From: JANSWY01 sp965243755
Lineage (GTDB): Bacteria; Bacteroidota; Bacteroidia; Cytophagales; Cyclobacteriaceae
Reading direction: 5' to 3'
Assembly: GCA_965243755.1 (NCBI GenBank)
Contig: CBDEVW010000002.1
Coordinates: forward strand, 744,001 to 808,000
DNA: 64,000 bases
Shown here in pieces: positions 26,790 to 35,425 of this stretch. Under the pieces are notes generated by a model. It was given only the letters and a program-made list of their open reading frames with translations, was not told where the DNA came from and did no database searches. Numbering within the stretch: the stretch's first letter is position 1; every line of letters starts with the position of its first letter. The position numbers were made by a program, and so were the translations under genes.

Positions 26790-27452
26790 GTGACAAAAAT
26801 ATCCTTTGAATTATTTGGACTGGAATTGCTGGAACCTCTCGGTTTTGCTTTGAATTGGGTCTTTGCATTTCAGTCATGGTATTTCTTCACGAGATTAAGG
26901 CACTGGAACAAATCACCTTTCGTCAGTTTTTGGCGCTGGTTTTTCTTGTTTTTTGGTTTTTCAGGGTTTTTCGGCGGGTTATCTCACCTGCTGTATAATT
27001 ACACAGGGCTGGCAGGTAAAATACCAGGCTGGACCAGTGCGATTCTGGCAGTAACTTTTCTGGAGCTTGCAATGAGCAGTATCGCCGAAGGCAAACGAAG
27101 AAAGGGCTTGTATACACTGGTTTTTGTAAAACTGGCCATCACTGCGTTTGTAATGATCGTTTACTTTAACTTTAACATGGTGATCATTCATACTGCCGGG
27201 ATGGTACTTTGGATCCTCATTCCAGGATTTTACTATTTATCAAAAGGGAAGCAGGAACTCACCTCCTTTCTATGGGGTATATTTTTTATTGCCTGCACAT
27301 TACCATTTCGATTGCTTAAATATGATTTCCATGTATGGTTTAATCGGGATGACGTGGCTCATATTTTCATGATGATCACATTATATCTTTTCTTCTCAGG
27401 TGTTAAAAAGAGAGAAATATATTTGGCTAAAACCTCTTTACACGATAAGTAA
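26790..27452 (+). CDS. multi-pass membrane protein, possibly DUF6962/CREST-like
   Basis: A 220-residue protein with about seven membrane spans, starting at a GTG. It has little soluble sequence. Polar residues sit inside the spans: FGGLSHLLYNY in span 2, MVIIHTAG near span 5, and RDDVAHIFMMITLYLFF in the last span. A Ser/His early and an Asp-x-x-His late resemble the metal-site arrangement of the CREST membrane hydrolases (ceramidases, PAQR receptors), and I recall a Bacteroidota family called DUF6962 of similar size. Both assignments are inference; no function is known. Confidence 0.65.
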   Translation: MTKISFELFGLELLEPLGFALNWVFAFQSWYFFTRLRHWNKSPFVSFWRWFFLFFGFSGFFGGLSHLLYNYTGLAGKIPGWTSAILAVTFLELAMSSIAEGKRRKGLYTLVFVKLAITAFVMIVYFNFNMVIIHTAGMVLWILIPGFYYLSKGKQELTSFLWGIFFIACTLPFRLLKYDFHVWFNRDDVAHIFMMITLYLFFSGVKKREIYLAKTSLHDK

Positions 27453-27700
27453 ATTTGTTTTTTTTTAGGAAAAAAATAAAATTTCTTCTGCAGATACTGT
27501 TAGAGTATTAATTAGCTGTAAATCAGTTATTTAAAATCTATCACCAGGGAAGCCGCATCGCCCAATGTCCTGCCACACTGTAGATTTACCGAAACCTACC
27601 AATTACTTGTGACGTAGTTATTATTAATATTGATATTTAAATATAAAATTATATTATTTCAATATATATTCTTATAAATATTGATATTCTAAGATTAACT
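27453..27700. promoter_or_regulatory. AT-rich leader of the coiled-coil/TerD operon with paired direct repeats
   Basis: A 248-bp gap, very AT-rich in its last 100 bp. AATATTGATATT occurs at 27626-27637 and again at 27677-27688, exactly 51 bp apart, about five helical turns; the second copy ends 13 bp before the ATG at 27701. A regulator binding on one face of the DNA is possible. I see no clear TTTG/TAnnTTTG promoter. Confidence 0.4.
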
Positions 27701-28564
27701 ATGACTATGCTCAAACGATTAACCAACCTCCTATTGAACCATTCTGATGATGAAATCGCACGAAGTAAACAATCAGATGTCGTCATCAACGATCTGCAGG
27801 ATGCCATAAGTTCTATCAATGATCAGTTAAAGAAAATATCGAGACAGGAGAATGTACTTCAGGAAAGACTAAATCAGTTTAAAAATGTCTGTGCGGATAA
27901 GCAGACGCAAGCTCGAATTGCTCATTCTCAAAAGAATCGGGTTAAGGCTGAGAGTTTGTATCAGGAATCCCTGTTGGTAGAGCAGCAAATAGAGCAGTAT
28001 AGAAGGTTGTTGGCAGAATTGCTGGAGACCAGAAGAAAGCTGACCAGCCAGCGCAATCAGTTTGGTTTGGCTAAAGATAAAATCACAGCAAAAATTGCCA
28101 TGGGGGAAGCCAATGTGGATGCATCTCAGAAGCATGCTGAACTGGCTGAACAATTAATGCTGCTAGAGGAATCGGGTGAATTTTCACAGTATGAAGAAAC
28201 AATATTAGAAGCTGAATGCCGCACTCAGGCCATTACCGAAATTCAGCAAATTGATGCGCCGATGGCTATCAACCTTAATGCTATTGCGAGTTCACCTGGA
28301 GAGCAGTTTGAGGCATATCTGAGAGAGGAAAAAGAGAAAAAGCTACAGGAAAACCTGGCCAGTAAACAAAAAATACTTGATCAGGTGTTTGGTCGGACAG
28401 CTCATATTCCGGATGAAGAGCAAATAAGAAACAAACAAGAATTGCTACAGCAGCTTAAAGAAGCCCAGGGCAATCATAAAAATAAAATGGAGTCATTTTT
28501 TAATCAGCCCATCTCAGCTCAGCGAGAGAAAGAGGACAGAATAAAGGATTTCTTCAAAAGTTGA
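27701..28564 (+). CDS. coiled-coil protein, PspA/IM30-like, of TerD operon
   Basis: A 287-residue, soluble, almost entirely helical protein. The long coiled coil spans residues about 25-150 (NDLQDAISSINDQLKKISRQ; LLVEQQIEQYRRLLAELLET), with a second charged helix at the end. The N-terminus MLKRLTNLLLNHSDDE resembles the short amphipathic helix of PspA/IM30 proteins, which bind stressed membranes. A second in-frame ATG at 27707 could be the true start. Two TerD genes follow; PspA-like and TerD proteins are known to occur together in tellurium/membrane-stress clusters, which supports the assignment. The homology to PspA is weak by eye. Confidence 0.7.
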   Translation: MTMLKRLTNLLLNHSDDEIARSKQSDVVINDLQDAISSINDQLKKISRQENVLQERLNQFKNVCADKQTQARIAHSQKNRVKAESLYQESLLVEQQIEQYRRLLAELLETRRKLTSQRNQFGLAKDKITAKIAMGEANVDASQKHAELAEQLMLLEESGEFSQYEETILEAECRTQAITEIQQIDAPMAINLNAIASSPGEQFEAYLREEKEKKLQENLASKQKILDQVFGRTAHIPDEEQIRNKQELLQQLKEAQGNHKNKMESFFNQPISAQREKEDRIKDFFKS

Positions 28565-28642
28565 CCATGTGTCATCACCATCTATGGAAACTCAATTTTA
28601 ATTATTAGTTCAATCATTTTTTAACGCTTAACAATACACACT

Positions 28643-29203
28643 ATGCCTATTTCACTTAAGAAAGGGAGTTCATTCGATCTCACCAAAAGACAACCGTCAC
28701 TTCAAAAAATCATGGTAGGACTTGGCTGGGATGTTCGCCCTGGCAACAACCTGGATCTTGATGCCGTCTGTTTTATGCTTGGAAGTAATAAGAAGTTAGT
28801 CTCAGATGAACATTTTGTGTTTTACAACAACCTGAGATCTCCCGAGAAATCAGTAGAACATACTGGTGATAACCGAACAGGAGTTGGGGAAGGAGATGAT
28901 GAAATGATCCTTGTAAACCTTCCACTGGTAGACCCAAGAGTAGAGGAGCTACTGTTCGTTGTGACCATCAACGATGCAAATATCAAAAACCATCATTTTG
29001 GTCTGGTAGAGAATGCATTTATTCGGATAGTTAATGTTGAAACCAACGAGGAGATTTTGAGATATAATCTGGATGTAGATTATTCATCGGGTACCGAGGT
29101 GGAATTCGGGAAATTGGTAAAGGAAGGAACCAGCTGGAAATTTAATGCGGTCGGGATTTCCACTGAAAAAGGATTGCAGGGCTATGTTGACATATACGCA
29201 TAA
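28643..29203 (+). CDS. terD: TerD family calcium-binding stress protein
   Basis: Cytoplasmic beta-sandwich protein of 186 residues from the tellurium/general stress response family. It has the N-terminal ISLKKGSSFDLTK, the core IMVGLGWDVRP followed by LDLDAVCFML, and the acidic loop HTGDNRTGVGEGDDE that binds calcium. The last part, ENAFIRIVNVETNEEILRYN, is equally typical. It precedes a second TerD gene with a one-base overlap. TerC, TerB and TelA are not visible here, so this is a minimal Ter cluster. Its precise job in resistance is not known. Confidence 0.95.
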   Translation: MPISLKKGSSFDLTKRQPSLQKIMVGLGWDVRPGNNLDLDAVCFMLGSNKKLVSDEHFVFYNNLRSPEKSVEHTGDNRTGVGEGDDEMILVNLPLVDPRVEELLFVVTINDANIKNHHFGLVENAFIRIVNVETNEEILRYNLDVDYSSGTEVEFGKLVKEGTSWKFNAVGISTEKGLQGYVDIYA

Positions 29204-29835
29204 TGATAGCGCTGGATAAAAAAACGGGAATTAACCTTAAGAAGGGGAGTTCCATTAAGCTGGAAAAAGAAGGTCAACCATTAAAGCACATTTGTATAGG
29301 ACTTAATTGGGGGGCTATCGAACGAAAAGGTGTTTTGAGGGCGTTGCTTGGAGGGACAGTGCCGGTAGACCTGGATGGAGCAGTTAGTACATTTGAAAAT
29401 GGTGAATTACACGAAACTATCTATTTCAAGAGGCTTTATTCAAGGGACGGTTCCATCAGGCACTCAGGTGATGACTTAACCGGTGATATGAATGGTGACG
29501 ATGGTTTGGATAATGAGGTGATCACAATTGACCTGCCTTATGTGGGCGAATACATCGATACTATTTATATCTACCTGAACTCTTATCAACAACAGGATTT
29601 TGGAGATATTCCTTATTCGAAGCTTAGAATTTATGAGGGCACTCCTACACATGTCAATGAAGTACTTGCCACTTTCAATCTATCGGTTGAAAACAAGTTC
29701 AAAGGGTATGTCTCTATGATCATGGGGAAACTGGTAAGGGTAAATAATGGATGGAAATTTGAAACCATTGGAGAGCCTGTGGAAGGCCGCAAAATCCCGG
29801 ATATTGCCCGCGATATTCGTAAGCGCATGCCATAA
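29203..29835 (+). CDS. TerD family calcium-binding stress protein, second copy
   Basis: A 210-residue paralogue of the gene before it; the ATG overlaps that gene's stop by one base (TAATG). Family features are INLKKGSSIKLEKEGQ, HICIGLNWG, VDLDGAVSTFE, and a longer acidic loop HSGDDLTGDMNGDDGLDNE. It differs by an insert between strands (ERKGVLRALLGGTVP) and by a C-terminal extension. Two diverged TerD copies in one operon suggest a hetero-oligomer, which is inference. Confidence 0.93.
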   Translation: MIALDKKTGINLKKGSSIKLEKEGQPLKHICIGLNWGAIERKGVLRALLGGTVPVDLDGAVSTFENGELHETIYFKRLYSRDGSIRHSGDDLTGDMNGDDGLDNEVITIDLPYVGEYIDTIYIYLNSYQQQDFGDIPYSKLRIYEGTPTHVNEVLATFNLSVENKFKGYVSMIMGKLVRVNNGWKFETIGEPVEGRKIPDIARDIRKRMP

Positions 29836-29937
29836 TCATCCTGGAAGGGTTGACAAAGTATACCTCTGTCTTGTTTTCATTTTGCTGTCGTAAATTATTG
29901 CACACCTAATCGAAAACAGCTTTGTTTCAACCGTCTG

Positions 29938-29975
29938 AATCCCCCTGATAGGTTTTTTACCTCTGACGGGGGATT
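29938..29975. other. strong hairpin between convergent genes
   Basis: AATCCCCC (29938-29945) pairs perfectly with GGGGGATT (29968-29975); inside, AGGT (29950-29953) pairs with ACCT (29959-29962) around a T-rich loop. It lies between the TerD operon and the convergent AlkD-like gene. No clear T-run follows on either side, so it may be a factor-aided or bidirectional transcription end, or protect a 3' end. Confidence 0.5.
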
Positions 29976-30040
29976 GCAGTCATTTTATCTATATGATGAT
30001 AATTCAAATGTGTTGGGTATAATAATAAATGCGTAGGCTA

Positions 30041-30739
30041 TTAATATTTTTTGCCTGTATCCAGTTTTCGGTTGACTTCACGCAAGACACGTTTATGGAG
30101 GTGAGATTCATTTGCTGCGATGAATTTTTCCACAGCATTGCGATCTACCTGAGAAAGTACTCTCAGGGCCCACGACATTGCTTTTGTAATCATGTCATGG
30201 TGGTCGCCAACTAATATGGAACAAACTTTTAGCGTTTGGTCAGTGTCGCCAGTTCCACCCCGGGCTTTTTGATTGAGTGCGATGGTCGCAACAATGGATA
30301 CACGTCTTTTCCAGAAGTCTGAGGAGTTCGCATATTTCAAAATATGGTCCAAATCTACAACTTTCCTTTGCCAGGCAGCTCCCAAAACATAGGATCCGAA
30401 ACAATCTGTACTTACCCAGTTATCAAGGTGACTGCCTAAATGGTTCAGGTCATCAATTGTGAGAACGGGGATGATCTTTCTATTGGTATCAATAAAATCA
30501 AAGCAGAGTTGATGGCACTCAAAAATTTCTGTATCAATCAGCTGTTTGGCTATTTCAATTTTAGTAGTTGCGGACTCTTTTTTGAGGGTTTTATTGAGGT
30601 CTTTGAGGATCAGTTTAAGATCACCGGTGATCACACCCAAAACCTTGAGTGAGGTAGGAAATGTTCGCTGAACAAATTCAACTCTTTCTTTGGAGGCCAG
30701 GGGTTGAAGCGACTTCACAATCTCAGAAACAATTTCCAT
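30041..30739 (-). CDS. AlkD-like DNA alkylation repair protein (HEAT-like repeats)
   Basis: A 232-residue all-helical protein of the AlkD/AlkC superfamily, whose members remove 3- and 7-alkylated purines without base flipping. Helical HEAT-like repeats are evident (IAKQLIDTEIFECHQLCFDF; LNHLGSHLDNWVSTDCFGSYV). The family core DFWKRRVSIVATIALNQKA and the later KAMSWALRVLSQVD match DNA_alkylation proteins, including the Trp-Lys-Arg-Arg that lies close to the lesion. Glycosylase activity cannot be confirmed here. The gene stands alone. Confidence 0.85.
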   Translation of the reverse strand: MEIVSEIVKSLQPLASKERVEFVQRTFPTSLKVLGVITGDLKLILKDLNKTLKKESATTKIEIAKQLIDTEIFECHQLCFDFIDTNRKIIPVLTIDDLNHLGSHLDNWVSTDCFGSYVLGAAWQRKVVDLDHILKYANSSDFWKRRVSIVATIALNQKARGGTGDTDQTLKVCSILVGDHHDMITKAMSWALRVLSQVDRNAVEKFIAANESHLHKRVLREVNRKLDTGKKY

Positions 30740-30798
30740 AAAACAACATTAATAGAATTCCTGAACGAAGGCAAGTGCGCTCAGTAAAATGATTAACC

Positions 30799-32982
30799 TT
30801 ATTTTTTAACCAACCTAAAGCTGTTCAGGCGTCTGTTGTTGTTGAAAACTTCTAATATATATACTCCTTTGGGAACCATAGCGACATCCACGGCATTCAA
30901 AAATTGATCGCTCATTTTTGATGTAAATAGCTCCTGTCCGTTTAGGGATCTCAATATTATAATTGATCCCATTGGGACATTCCCAACGTTTAATTCAGAC
31001 GTCAATGGGTTTGGAAATACTTCCAATGGTTGGGTTTCAACTGCCACCCACTTGGTTTCAAAATATTCAAATTGACCATCAAAATCCGTTTGTTTCAGCC
31101 GATAAAAAGTGCCAGGAGCATGAGGTAGATAATCAACGTGCTGGTACGATAGTAATTGATTTGAATATCCTGCACCAGCAATGGTTGCAAATGCTTTCCA
31201 ATTCACGCCATCATATGATTTTTCGAGTGTGAAGAAGTTATTATTTGTCTCGCTTGCTGTTTTCCATGTGAGAATCACCGTTCCGTAGTTGTTGCTGGCA
31301 TCAAACGCTACTAGTTGTATCGGCAATGGCGTTTGAGATGAGTTCGTGCTCCCAACTGTAAACCGGTCCCCATTTTGAAAATCAACGTCACTGACAGTAA
31401 AGGTATTGCCAGCCATGGAGCCTGTGAGGGGAACTACATCATTGTCGGCAAAACCATCTCCATCTCTGTCTATTAGTAGCCTGAGATCCGTAGCAGTTTT
31501 GGCACCAGGCACATCTGTCAGGTCAATTGAAACATCTACATTTCCTACGGTTCCCGTTTCGGAGACTTGCCAAACTCTGCTCAATCGGGTATCTATGATG
31601 GTGCCATCTACATCAACATTGTTTGGCGTATGAACAGCCTCATTGTTGTGACCCCAGGCAATATATGACAGGTCCGTGGAAAAAACATCAGTATTCTCCA
31701 TTGTAACCATCGCATCAGAAGCACTACTTATAGACTTTTTGATCAGCACTGAACCGTCATCATCCCGCCCAATGGCCGAAACATTGTTGGAATAGGCACT
31801 GTTGGCAGTTCTGTCCCATATTACGGTGTTATCAGAAGCCAAAAGGTTCATGTCATATTCCAATCCATATTTAATGGCCAGGTAGGATTCAATTTTTTGT
31901 CGGTCCCCGCTGGATGAGGTGCCCCCACCGTAAAGGATGATTTCTGCTACATCACCAAAACCACCTATGTCCTGAATGCTTAGTGACCTGTTTGTGGCAC
32001 CTACGTTGAAATCATTGCTTCTTCTGGTGCCATTGATGATGTCCTGAATATTCATGGTGCTTGCAGTGTTGTCGGTTTCCAAAGTGAGGATTTTGGCACT
32101 ACCATGTGAACTGGTGAGCGTAGATTGATAATCAGTGCCTGAGGAAACTGTATAACCATATCGGTTGCTATTGGATGTCTGTTCGAACCTGATGAGATTT
32201 TGCTCCGATCCGATGTTGCCAAAGAAATCGTTAGAGCCAGGATTGTCTGAATGATTGACTACAACATACAATGTGGCATCTGTGTAGGTGACATCAGTGG
32301 TGGATAATACAGCAGAGTTTGCATCAAAGGTGATTGATGATCTTTCCGGAACGAAGGAGTCATTATAGACTGAATTGCTTCCCGATCCGGTGTAATTGTT
32401 TTCGTTGGAACTCACATCATTCCAGCTGGTAACAGCAGCCTCATTTGTGGTAGTGTTGGTATTGGCGTCTGCTTTAAGCCACAATGCCAGATTAGTGGAT
32501 ACACCTGCAGGATAAACTTCATTCATTGTTACCCCAAAGACCAGGTCGTCAGTAGAAACGGCAGTACCAGAGAGATACATTTGTCCATCGGCATATGGGT
32601 TAAGGGAACTTTTGGCAATGGTTACAGATACAGAAAGCGTTAGTTCGAAGGTGTATGTGTTTTTAATTAACACTTCGGGAGGCTCATCCAGATTTATGGT
32701 GTTTGTACCTATCGCCACCGCCAGGCTCAGGGATTGAGAGTAAATACTTGTTCCTCCTGTACCATCGCCTTCGAATATTTCGAGAGTCCCTACAAGAGGT
32801 ATACTTGCTGCAAGGGCGTCAAAAGATATGCTGGTTACTCTTCCGGAGCATTGAGGCTCAAAAGACTGGCCAAACTGACCTGTAAGTGAACTGCCATTCG
32901 TATTGGTTTCGGAAATAGGACATTGTGAAATGGCTGTATAATATAATATACAGCCAATACTGGCTAATAAATACCGTTTCAT
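30799..32982 (-). CDS. type IX-secreted protein with C-terminal sorting domain
   Basis: A 727-residue exported protein. A Sec signal peptide (MKRYLLASIGCILYYTAISQ) starts it. After a beta-rich N-terminus, residues about 165-380 look like a concanavalin/LamG-type module (LALWLKADANTNTTTNEAAV; RQKIESYLAIKYGLEYD), of the DUF8202 kind often found in gliding-bacteria surface proteins. The C-terminal 75 residues are a type A sorting domain of the type IX secretion system: PLEVFPNPLTSELNV, then GSIIILRSLNGQELF and PKGVYILEVFNNN, ending in FRLVKK. It is therefore carried over the outer membrane and released or anchored there. Adhesin is the likely role; no catalytic domain is seen. Confidence 0.88.
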   Translation of the reverse strand: MKRYLLASIGCILYYTAISQCPISETNTNGSSLTGQFGQSFEPQCSGRVTSISFDALAASIPLVGTLEIFEGDGTGGTSIYSQSLSLAVAIGTNTINLDEPPEVLIKNTYTFELTLSVSVTIAKSSLNPYADGQMYLSGTAVSTDDLVFGVTMNEVYPAGVSTNLALWLKADANTNTTTNEAAVTSWNDVSSNENNYTGSGSNSVYNDSFVPERSSITFDANSAVLSTTDVTYTDATLYVVVNHSDNPGSNDFFGNIGSEQNLIRFEQTSNSNRYGYTVSSGTDYQSTLTSSHGSAKILTLETDNTASTMNIQDIINGTRRSNDFNVGATNRSLSIQDIGGFGDVAEIILYGGGTSSSGDRQKIESYLAIKYGLEYDMNLLASDNTVIWDRTANSAYSNNVSAIGRDDDGSVLIKKSISSASDAMVTMENTDVFSTDLSYIAWGHNNEAVHTPNNVDVDGTIIDTRLSRVWQVSETGTVGNVDVSIDLTDVPGAKTATDLRLLIDRDGDGFADNDVVPLTGSMAGNTFTVSDVDFQNGDRFTVGSTNSSQTPLPIQLVAFDASNNYGTVILTWKTASETNNNFFTLEKSYDGVNWKAFATIAGAGYSNQLLSYQHVDYLPHAPGTFYRLKQTDFDGQFEYFETKWVAVETQPLEVFPNPLTSELNVGNVPMGSIIILRSLNGQELFTSKMSDQFLNAVDVAMVPKGVYILEVFNNNRRLNSFRLVKK

Positions 32983-33141
32983 GTGCGTAATTAGTTAGAT
33001 GTTTGGTTTCCTGGTTGGTGATGAGATTATTGCCGATTAATCGTTCATCACAGCCCCAAGGCTTTAATAAATTTACATATTGCCTGCACCGAATGCAAAT
33101 AGTTGATCTTTTGGTTTATAAAACTTAATCTACATAAACGA

Positions 33142-33176
33142 ACAAAAGCAACCTCCTGTAAAGAAATTGCTTTTGT
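33142..33176 (-). terminator. inverted repeat after prolyl oligopeptidase, probable terminator
   Basis: ACAAAAGCAA (33142-33151) and TTGCTTTTGT (33167-33176) form a perfect ten-base stem about 30 bp after the stop codon at 33205. The minus-strand arm ends in TTTTGT and is followed by more T-rich sequence. Confidence 0.6.
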
Positions 33177-33204
33177 CTAATTCACTTATTGAAATGTTTT
33201 TGCA

Positions 33205-35343
33205 CTACATATTTTCCTTGGCAATAGGGGGTAAAAAGTCCATATTATACCAAATGAACGCATACTTATCGGCAGACTGCTCGATTGTTTTGGAAATTGG
33301 CGTTCCAGCACCATGACCCGCATCAGTTTCAATTCTGATAAGTACCGGATTTGTTCCGGCATGTTTTTTCTGCAATGTAGCAGCAAATTTAAAGCTGTGA
33401 GCAGGCACTACCCTATCATCATGATCCGCCGTAGTGACTAAAGTGGCCGGGTAACTTACACCTTCCTTCAATGCATGAACTGGTGAGTACTTATAGAGAT
33501 ATTCAAACATCTCCTTTGAATCATCGGAAGTGCCATAGTCGTAGGCCCAACCAGCTCCCGCAGTGAATTTATGATACCTGAGCATATCCATCACACCTAC
33601 TGCTGGTAGGGCAACTTTTGCTAAATCTGGTCTCTGGCACATGGTAGCCCCAACTAGCAACCCGCCATTTGATCCACCTGCAATTGCCAGATAATCATTG
33701 CTTGTGTAACCTTCCTTTATAAGATATTCACCAGCAGCAATGAAATCGTCAAAGACATTTTGTTTTTGCATTTTGGTGCCAGCTTTGTGCCACTCTTCAC
33801 CATATTCACCTCCTCCTCGTATGTTTGGTTGAGCGTAAATCCCACCATTTTCCAGCCATAATATTCTGCTGGTGCTGAAGGATGGTTTTAAGTTAACATT
33901 GAATCCACCATATGAGTATAGGTAGGTGGGGTTCTTACCATTAAGTGCTATCCCTTTCTTGTGAACTATGAACATTGGTACTTTGGTGCCGTCTTTACTT
34001 TCATAAAAAACCTGTTTTGTCTCAAAATCATCAGGATTAAAATCAACTTCGGATTTATTATAAAGTGTGGATTCCCCGGTTTCCATGTCATAACTATAAA
34101 TAGTGTATGGCGTGGTAAATGAGGTGAATCCGTAATAAAGCGAACGCTCATCTTTTTTTGCAGAAAACCCATATGCTGTACCAATTCCTGGTAATTCCAC
34201 ATCTCTGATCAGTTGGCCCGACATATCATATTGCTTAACCAATGTTTTCGCATCTTTCAGATAGTTGGCAAAAATGTATCCACCTCCGGTGCTTGCGGAC
34301 AATACATTTTCTGTTTCTGGTATGAGGTCCTTCCAGGTTTCAGTTGATGGGTCTGTGATGGTAGTTTCTACAATTTTTTGATTTGGTGCGTTGTGATTAG
34401 TAATCAGTAGTATTCTGTCACCTTCAGTAGTTAAAACATATTCCTCGGTCTGATCATTGGTGTCGGCGGCTATGATTTCTGAGTTGTTTTTGAGGTCCTT
34501 GATGAATAGCTGACTACCGGAAGTACTGTTGGAGGCAGAAATAACGAGGTACCTGCCATCCTCTGTAACTTCTCCAAAGATGTATCGGAATGGTTGTTTT
34601 TCACCACCAAATACAAGTTTGTCCTCACTTTGTGGAGTTCCGAGCTGATGATAATACAGTTTATGCACTTGTGTTTTGGCAGAAAGTTCACTGCCTTCTT
34701 TGGGCTTGTCGTAAGAACTATAGTAAAAACCATCATTCCCGTTCCATGACATTCCGCTAAACTTGATGTTGTGCAATGTGTCACCAACAAGTTCCATGGT
34801 TTCTGTATTCATTACCAATCCTTTCCTCCAGTCAGATCCACCGATAGAGATCATGTACCCGAACAGGCTACCATCCTGAGAAAAACTGGTGCTGGCCAGT
34901 GAGATGGTGCCATCAGAGGAAAATTGATTTGGGTCGAGGAACACTTGAGGTTCGTCCTCAGCAGATTTTCTTCTGTACCAAACACTCTGATTTTGCAAAC
35001 CATCATTCTTTACAAAGTATTCGTAATCACCATTTTTCTCCGGTGCTGAAACCCTTTCGTAATCGAACAACTTTGAAAGTCTTTGCTTTAATTGATCCCG
35101 GTAAGGGATCTGTTCCAAATAACTGAACGTAACTTCATTCTGACTTTTAACCCATGCTGCAGTTTCTTCAGACAGATCGTCCTCAAGCCAACGATAAGGA
35201 TCAGGTACCTCTACACCAAAATAGGTGTCAACAGTATCCACAGTGGCAGTTTCTGGATAGTTGAGTTTAGTGATGTTTTTTTCGCCGGGAGAGCATGCAA
35301 TGAAGATTATAGCTCCCAGTAAGGGAATTAATGTTTTTTTCAT
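33205..35343 (-). CDS. prolyl oligopeptidase family serine peptidase, lipoprotein
   Basis: S9A-type peptidase cleaving short peptides after proline, here held in the envelope: the signal ends in the lipobox FIACS (Cys17). The N-terminal block YFGVEVPDPYRWLEDDLSEE and propeller are typical. The catalytic domain has the nucleophile motif AGGSNGGLLVGA (Ser near residue 560), Asp in TADHDDRVVP (near 645) and His in DAGHGAG (near 680), so the triad is complete. RGGGEYGEEWHKAG is a further family block. Length of 712 residues is normal. A TAnnTTTG box lies 23 bp upstream. Confidence 0.96.
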   Translation of the reverse strand: MKKTLIPLLGAIIFIACSPGEKNITKLNYPETATVDTVDTYFGVEVPDPYRWLEDDLSEETAAWVKSQNEVTFSYLEQIPYRDQLKQRLSKLFDYERVSAPEKNGDYEYFVKNDGLQNQSVWYRRKSAEDEPQVFLDPNQFSSDGTISLASTSFSQDGSLFGYMISIGGSDWRKGLVMNTETMELVGDTLHNIKFSGMSWNGNDGFYYSSYDKPKEGSELSAKTQVHKLYYHQLGTPQSEDKLVFGGEKQPFRYIFGEVTEDGRYLVISASNSTSGSQLFIKDLKNNSEIIAADTNDQTEEYVLTTEGDRILLITNHNAPNQKIVETTITDPSTETWKDLIPETENVLSASTGGGYIFANYLKDAKTLVKQYDMSGQLIRDVELPGIGTAYGFSAKKDERSLYYGFTSFTTPYTIYSYDMETGESTLYNKSEVDFNPDDFETKQVFYESKDGTKVPMFIVHKKGIALNGKNPTYLYSYGGFNVNLKPSFSTSRILWLENGGIYAQPNIRGGGEYGEEWHKAGTKMQKQNVFDDFIAAGEYLIKEGYTSNDYLAIAGGSNGGLLVGATMCQRPDLAKVALPAVGVMDMLRYHKFTAGAGWAYDYGTSDDSKEMFEYLYKYSPVHALKEGVSYPATLVTTADHDDRVVPAHSFKFAATLQKKHAGTNPVLIRIETDAGHGAGTPISKTIEQSADKYAFIWYNMDFLPPIAKENM

Positions 35344-35365
35344 GGTATTAGGGTTATTTGCAGAC

Positions 35366-35373
35366 CAAATTTA
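35366..35373 (-). promoter_or_regulatory. Bacteroidota -7 box upstream of prolyl oligopeptidase
   Basis: Minus strand reads TAAATTTG, an exact TAnnTTTG match, leaving a leader of roughly 15-20 bases. The expected -33 position reads only a partial TTG-like sequence. Confidence 0.5.
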
Positions 35374-35425
35374 CCTGTCATGGAGGTAATTGCCAGTATA
35401 ATTACATAAGTGGTATTGATGTCAT

